64,000 nt of DNA from Tethya wilhelma (taxonomy: Eukaryota > Porifera > Demospongiae > Tethyida > Tethyidae): the NCBI GenBank assembly GCA_964030475.1, contig CAXIPT010000007.1, forward strand, positions 1,467,413 through 1,531,412, in the 5' to 3' direction. Within the stretch, counting starts at the first letter, position 1; each line of letters begins with the position of its first letter. Both the position numbers and the translations under genes were made by a program. Under the pieces are notes generated by a model, which saw only the letters and a list, made by a program, of their open reading frames with translations, was not told the DNA's origin and searched no databases. Shown in pieces: positions 58,701 through 64,000 of the stretch.

Positions 58701-59969
58701 CAACCACAGTATCTTGTTCCTGGGAAACTCCCAGAGAAGATTAAGCAAAAGCCTGTCCAGTATTCAAGGTGGACCACATTCTACTTTGATTTCCAGCGAT
58801 TTCTTCCCAGGGAGATCTACCACAGACTGGTGTGTCTACTGTTGGCCATCACTCAGAAACAGAAACCCCCGGACGAAGATAAGCCATACCTGTCTGAGAA
58901 CATGTGCCAATTCAAGAATATCGATCAATGTCACTGGTGCATCACAATGGAGGAGCAGGAACACAAACTGAAGATAGCTGTACTGTAAGTCAAACAGCAA
59001 ATTATTATTGATGTTTCCTTGTTTATTGATAGATATTTTGTTTGTTTTTCTTGTCTTACAGTGCTAGTGATACTGACCCAAGGACTCCTACTGACCACAT
59101 GGATGCCTTCAACACTAAATACCTTAGAGAGATTTGCTTATTCAGTAACTTAGAAGGCCTGAGATATTTCGGTGGTCCTCTACTGGCTCCCTGTGGGCAA
59201 TGTGGAGCTACCAGAGTAATACGATACATCAACTATTTTGAAGGGGTGGACCGACCATCAGATTCAAAATGTCCCGAGTGTTATACGACCTATGATGTAA
59301 ATCAGCTATTGAAGACTAAAGATCAGGTACAAAATTGGCATCACATAAATGTGCATTAAAAAGAGTTGTTCAAACATTTCATTGTGCAACTTACTATGGT
59401 ATTTTTATGTAATACTATTATAATTGTAACAATTCCTATATAGGCCAAAGACCCGAGAGACAATGGATCTAGCAATACCAGTGGCACTGTTAGTAAACCT
59501 TCAAATACAAATATTGCAACAGCTTCTCCTACAAACAGTGCAGCTCCTCAAAGCTCAGGTTCTACTTCCAACGTTATTGGTGAGTCTACACACCTGCACT
59601 CTTATCACGAATAAATCATCTTGCTCTTATGTAACAATGTTTATTCATTCACTCTGGAAACACATAACACACATACCACACTATTCATGATTCTTAGATG
59701 GTGGTGACTGGTATTATATCTGTTGTTACTTGAAAAAACTGGAGAAGTCCCAAATCATAGAACTTGGTAGCGTGCTAGGGTTGAATGTGTTCAACCTTGA
59801 GAAAATGCAGACTCTCCCTGGTGACATGGTGAAGGCTTGGTTGAGACAAGAAGATAAGGTGGTCAAGATCTGCGGTGAACAACTAACTTGGACTGCTTTA
59901 GTTGAGGCTCTCAGAGAAATAGGACAAAATGGTATAGCTAATGAGATAGAAAGAAAGGAATGTACCTAA
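53460..59969 (+). CDS. Kelch-ankyrin-Roc-COR-Death protein (ROCO family)
   Basis: Fifteen exons sum to 1,523 codons with all phases consistent: 53460-53492, 53814-54741, 55161-55327, 55385-55498, 55565-55684, 55796-55906, 56009-56212, 56301-56402, 56683-56719, 56786-58279, 58336-58632, 58696-58984, 59062-59326, 59444-59579, 59698-59969. Residues 12-320 are kelch repeats (VYIGGG, LVLVGG, LLLVAGG). About 321-605 are ankyrin repeats. Roc GTPase: P-loop GQERVGKT at 642-649, switch DFAGQ near 862, and a THRD motif near 945. COR follows (LVLLDPKWLIDVMMNVVEL). Then comes a CGQC...CPEC zinc-ribbon-like pair, a Ser/Thr/Asn-rich linker and a C-terminal Death domain. The order ankyrin-Roc-COR-Death is that of DAPK1, but a kelch propeller replaces the kinase. 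Intron 58633-58695 is 63 nt, stop-free and in frame, so it may be retained. The start at 53460 is supported by the TATA box. Confidence 0.88.
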
Positions 59970-60726
59970 TTAGATTACTTATAGCTATAGGTGTGTGTAT
60001 TGTTATCTTGTTCATCATAACAATAATTATGCTTGTGCAAAGTTAGTTTTGTTGTTGTTTTCTTATTTTGTTGTTCTTTCTTATTCCCTTTTTTAAAGTA
60101 CCTTAAATCACTCAGTGACATGAGGAGAGCAGCATTCATACTGCCAAACAATGCGTAATTGTTGTGCCAGGTGTGTGCACTGATGCATGTGACTGTGTGT
60201 TGGAGTATTTATAAAGGAAATAATAAGAATGGTCATTGTTAGCGATAAACTTATTCACGACAATTTGGTCTCGTGTGAGTTACTATGGAATGAAGGAAAT
60301 ATAGTATAGTGCTTCATTAACCCACAGACCATTAGTCACGCATATTATATGCTAAGAAGTTACCTGGAGTTGACTATGGCCTGCCAATTAAGTACATAAG
60401 TTGGTAATGGTCAACATGCTTGAAAAGTAAATAACTTAGTTCTGCATGTAGCCAATTGCCATACTGATCTTTACCAGTCAGCTGCTACTATGGCAAGTTT
60501 AATGGGAGGACAACAACATTTATAACAAATTGTGGAAACAATGCATACTGGTAAATTTATGCCTATGGATCAAGAGGTGTGATGTATGTGATCGAATATC
60601 TTGGAGCTCAAATAGTGTGCGGTCTATTCTTTACAAAAACATGATTAAAAAAGCACATGAACATGTAATTTCATGTACTTTAGGAGTCATGTGACTTTAC
60701 TTACATATTATGTTCATGAATGATTA
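59970..60726. other. Convergent intergenic region
   Basis: This lies between the 3' ends of the ROCO gene and RAD9. No gene is seen on either strand. Confidence 0.6.
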
Positions 60727-63643
60727 CTACGAGTCACTTTCATCCTCAGAGTCAGGAGCTAGTATCTGTGACATGTCATCATGTTGACCACCAAACATGT
60801 CCATCCCATACAACACCGAGGCTGCACTGCTAGGTTTGAACTGGAAGAAAATTAATGTCCACAACGTTAAACTCACAACTTGTGTGCACTCATGCAAGAT
60901 AGTCAAAATCAGGGTTCTCCCTAAAGTTTGTAGCGAGCAGTGCCACACCATTCTGGTCATGCCTTATTTACTTTGAAGTGGTTAGTTAAAAGAAAGCATA
61001 AAATCCACAAGAATTGATGCCTTGATGAGTTTTCTGGCACCACTCTAATCGAGTTACTCTGGGGAATACCCTGATGATGTACCATCACACTTTGATCCTA
61101 TACCTTCTTAGCTGGTGGTGTGCTAGGGATGAAGCCAGAGTCATCGATGATGCTCTCCTGTGTCGGCATATCCTCACCATCACCAGTGGCAGCTGAGCCT
61201 GGCTGTGGCTGAGGTACTGGTGTACTGTGGGAGACACTTCTATCAGATATCCTCTCTGCAAGCATACAAAGATAGCACTTTAAGTCTATTTGCATTGTAA
61301 CCGACATTAATGGTTTTAAGCAGCACATTTCATGTTAGTGCCAGTTCTTTTACCAGTCAAATTGTCTGTGTTTGTATTGAAACCACATTAAAGCAAGTTT
61401 ACTTTCGGGTCTCAGGTGAATGTCTACACAGACTTTTACTATGTATAAGGTGTGTAGATATAATGTTTTCTTTATACCTTTACTGGCAACTTGAAGGCTA
61501 TCAAGCTGTTGAGAAGAGTCTTGTCCTACCCCGTGTGTATTCACATCTTCTCCAATGCTACGAGAGAGACCTTCCTTCCATCCAGTGGCCACATTTGTAT
61601 CTCTATCAACAGTATCTCTAGAAAGCCTACTTGTGTTCGATTCATCTTCTCTTTGTTGGTGGCCCAACCCAAACACATTCCCTTCGTCAGCCACATCGTG
61701 AAGATTCTCGTCTTCAAACAAAGCATCCATAAAATCATCGTCAATATTCTTCGAAGCACCACGAGCAGAACCAGTCAGTGCAGCTGTCCGGTCTCTACTC
61801 GTCAAACCAGAAGTACCAGTCAAACCAGTTCTGTGGCCTTGTGACAGTGGCGCACCCCTCGCTGGCTCTACCTCCATGAACTCGAGGTCATCATCGTGAG
61901 GGGGAGAGGGGACGTGGGAAGCAGGGGGGATGGCGTGCGATCGGTTGGAGCTTGCAGGAACGGTACTAGTTCTCGTTTCGTCTCTGTTATTTTGACCGGC
62001 TCTCCCAAATTGTGACCCAGTGGGGAAGTTTGACTCCATGAACTCTTCAGCTGGTCTCCTCGTTACCAGTCCTGCACCACCACCGCCACGAGTAGTTCTA
62101 GATCTTGTCTCTGATTGTTGCTGATGACAGTGGTTACCCAATTCTGATTGTTGCTGATGACGGTGGTTACCTGATTCTGACTGTTGCTGAGAGTTTGACA
62201 TGCCATCTTCTTGCCCGGCATTTGACTCCTCTGTGCCATTCTCATCCACAGTGTGTACACCATTAGGCACCTTCTTAGCTGCTGTCCTCTGTCGAGATGT
62301 GCTATGCTGTGATGTAGACTTTGAAGATGTAGTAGCTGGTGTTGTTGTTTGACTCTCAGTTTCTCCACCGAGAAGAGTTGCAAGGACAAAGTCGGCTTGA
62401 TACTCTGGAGTGTCGTCGATGCTTATCACAATCGGCCTGTATTCGAAAATAGTGAGAAATGCTCCAGAATCAATCAGATAATATACATAGGTATAAATGT
62501 TGCCTCATTCCCAGGCCTTCTGCATGATGCTATTATTGATTTATTATATTGACAATCTTTACCATTTCTCTGGTAAGGATTGTCAACATAATAATCAATT
62601 ATTGAGCCATAGCAGCATGCAGAGGGCCTGGGGATGTGGCAAGAATAGATTCATGATCTTACTTTCCTGCACCTTCAAATCTGAAGGAAAGATTGTGGTT
62701 GATAGCATCCGTGAAGACAAGTATGGCCTAGAGTAGAACAAATACGTACATACAAGTGTGATGAAGTAATGAAACACAATGGTGTGGCTACGTAACATAC
62801 CCTGAGTTCCTTGAGACAGAATGTGAGGGCCATATCAACTCCTATCTGGTACTCGTCAAACTCGGTAGGCATTAGCGATATCTCTGTCAGTGAGACTCTG
62901 TTATCACCTACAGACAGGCATGGATTTATATTCACAAGAAATGGATGGGCATTTATTAATTGTATTCAAAATGAAAGTAAAAAAGTGAAAGTCAAAATTA
63001 CTAATGTTACATGCACACCTTCCTCGTCCACATAGTTCTGAAGTCTCAGAGCTCCAGGTTCAGCTATCATTGTCACCTCATCGAGATTGGTCGGGAAGTT
63101 GGTAACAACTTCACTGAAGATTCTGTATAGTCAGAGACAAAGTATACATGCACAAAATGATAGGAAAAACAAAACAAAAAAAACCACATCAGATCAGCCA
63201 TAGATCAGCCATAGCCAGAAACAAAATATATGTACAAAATGGTAAAAAAAAAAAATAAATAAAAAATACACAGATCAAAATACACAGATCAGCCATGAAT
63301 TGACGTGCAACTATATAATGTGCAAACGCAACTATACAACGTGACTGTCCACTAGCATACCTAGAAGCTCCAGCGATGTGGTTGGGACAGAGGTCTTTGC
63401 TGAAGACAGCTTGCACTGCCTCACATTCTTGAAACCCAAGATTATGAGTCTTTACAATTCCTACAATGTCACGAGATTAGCACAAGAAAATTTATAAAAC
63501 TTCACTCGTACACAGACGAGATTATACTACTTGGTATATACCATGTTTGCAGTGGAAGACAAAGACTAGCTTGTTCTCCTCAAGGTCCAACTTCAACGTG
63601 AAACGGTCAACAGTCTTCTCAAGAGTTGACAATGATTTGAACA
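60727..63643 (-). CDS. RAD9: RAD9 checkpoint clamp subunit (5' part missing)
   Basis: Visible exons in transcript order are 63643-63542, 63460-63361, 63122-63019, 62907-62801, 62727-62663, 62436-61478, 61255-61104 and 60840-60727. Phases agree throughout. RAD9 forms the 9-1-1 clamp with RAD1 and HUS1 and activates ATR signalling at DNA damage. Conserved blocks include SVFKSLSTLEKTVDRF, KTHNLGFQECEAVQAVFS, ALTFCLKELR and NHNLSFRFEG of the PCNA-like core. The tail of about 370 aa is disordered, rich in Ser, Thr and Gln, with imperfect HQQQSE repeats. It ends in DDSGFIPSTPPAKK and ILAPDSEDESDS, resembling the TPPPKK and acidic ends of human RAD9A. The first 60-70 residues lie beyond the window. 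A palindromic element sits in the intron at 62501-62641. Confidence 0.9.
62501..62641. mobile_element. Palindromic MITE in RAD9 intron
   Basis: TGCCTCATTCCCAGGCCTTC at the left pairs with GAGGGCCTGGGGATGTGGCA at the right. Internal arms (TTGACAATC / GATTGTCAA; ACCATTTCTCTGGT at the centre) continue the fold. It is a longer relative of the hairpin at 29720-29788. Confidence 0.75.
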
Positions 63644-63926
63644 CTGACACACACGACTGTATGTATGTATGCATAGGTAAAAGTGTACCTTGTACCTTTA
63701 TAACTCACACAATATTATTATTATGTATATATATAGCCAAGAAGTGTATTTGGACCTGAAAAAGGCAGATATGCATGGCCTTTGCTATTCTATGAGCAGA
63801 GGTCTATAGTAATTATGTCAAATTGGATTAATTAGAGCATGCAAACTGCAAGACTAGCACTCAATGTTTACACAAGGCAGTTACATGTGGTTTAAGGATA
63901 TCGAAAGATATTACACACATGCATAC

Positions 63927-63927
<1 letters not shown>

Positions 63928-64000
<73 letters not shown>
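63928..64000. other. Terminal poly-C run
   Basis: A run of 73 C reaches the window end. Such a run in AT-rich DNA at a sequence edge is more likely a sequencing or assembly artefact than genomic. It lies in the expected RAD9 intron or 5' region. Confidence 0.9.

Noticed and set aside
61310..61844. Plus-strand frames over the RAD9 tail
   Set aside because: Antisense shadows of the RAD9 exon, which has supported splice sites and conserved C-terminal motifs.

Overview
This is eukaryotic, animal-type DNA: spliced genes with short introns, AT-rich spacers, CA/TG microsatellites and many short inverted-repeat elements. The gene content best fits a demosponge such as Amphimedon queenslandica, a species known for a large expansion of NLR genes: intronless Death-NACHT-LRR genes in a tandem array, Death-domain adaptors, a ROCO gene, TRAF genes, and compact copies of conserved animal genes. 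The species assignment is inference.

Layout. 0-2.2 kb: possible exons of a membrane protein (-) and a complete four-exon CCDC86/Cgr1-type gene (+). 2.9-37.6 kb: six NLR genes, all on the minus strand and named A to F here. B (7541-10240) and C (22910-25765) are intact. D has one in-frame stop, E has one single-base frameshift in a T run, and A and F are heavily damaged; F also carries an internal inverted segment. Between them lie a RING-less TRAF gene (11.1-12.9 kb), a secreted protein of unknown family (15.4 kb), a small possibly myristoylated Death-domain adaptor (18.3-19.1 kb), a decayed THAP domain (19.6 kb), inverted NLR fragments (20.4-21.4 kb) and several repeat families. 37.6-41.6 kb: a near-perfect 1,976-bp tandem repeat joined by one N, probably an assembly artefact, leading into a complete RING/zf-TRAF/MATH TRAF gene (40.6-43.3 kb). 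44.3-46.3 kb: a compact PARG gene (-), divergent from a 17-exon AP-4 beta adaptin gene (+, 46.4-50.6 kb). 50.75-51.7 kb: a kelch exon. 51.8-53.2 kb: a terminal-inverted-repeat element enclosing two coding-like exons. 53.5-60.0 kb: a 15-exon gene encoding kelch, ankyrin, Roc, COR, a zinc-ribbon-like segment and Death. 60.7-63.6 kb: the 3' part of RAD9 (-). The window ends in a poly-C run.

The most unusual items are the kelch-ankyrin-Roc-COR-Death protein, which looks like DAPK1 with a kelch propeller in place of the kinase, and the grouping of this gene with NLR, TRAF and small Death-adaptor genes. Together these parts could form an innate-immune or cell-death locus: NLRs as sensors, Death adaptors and the ROCO protein as Death-fold partners, and TRAFs as ubiquitin-linked effectors. 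That functional link is inference from domains and proximity only.
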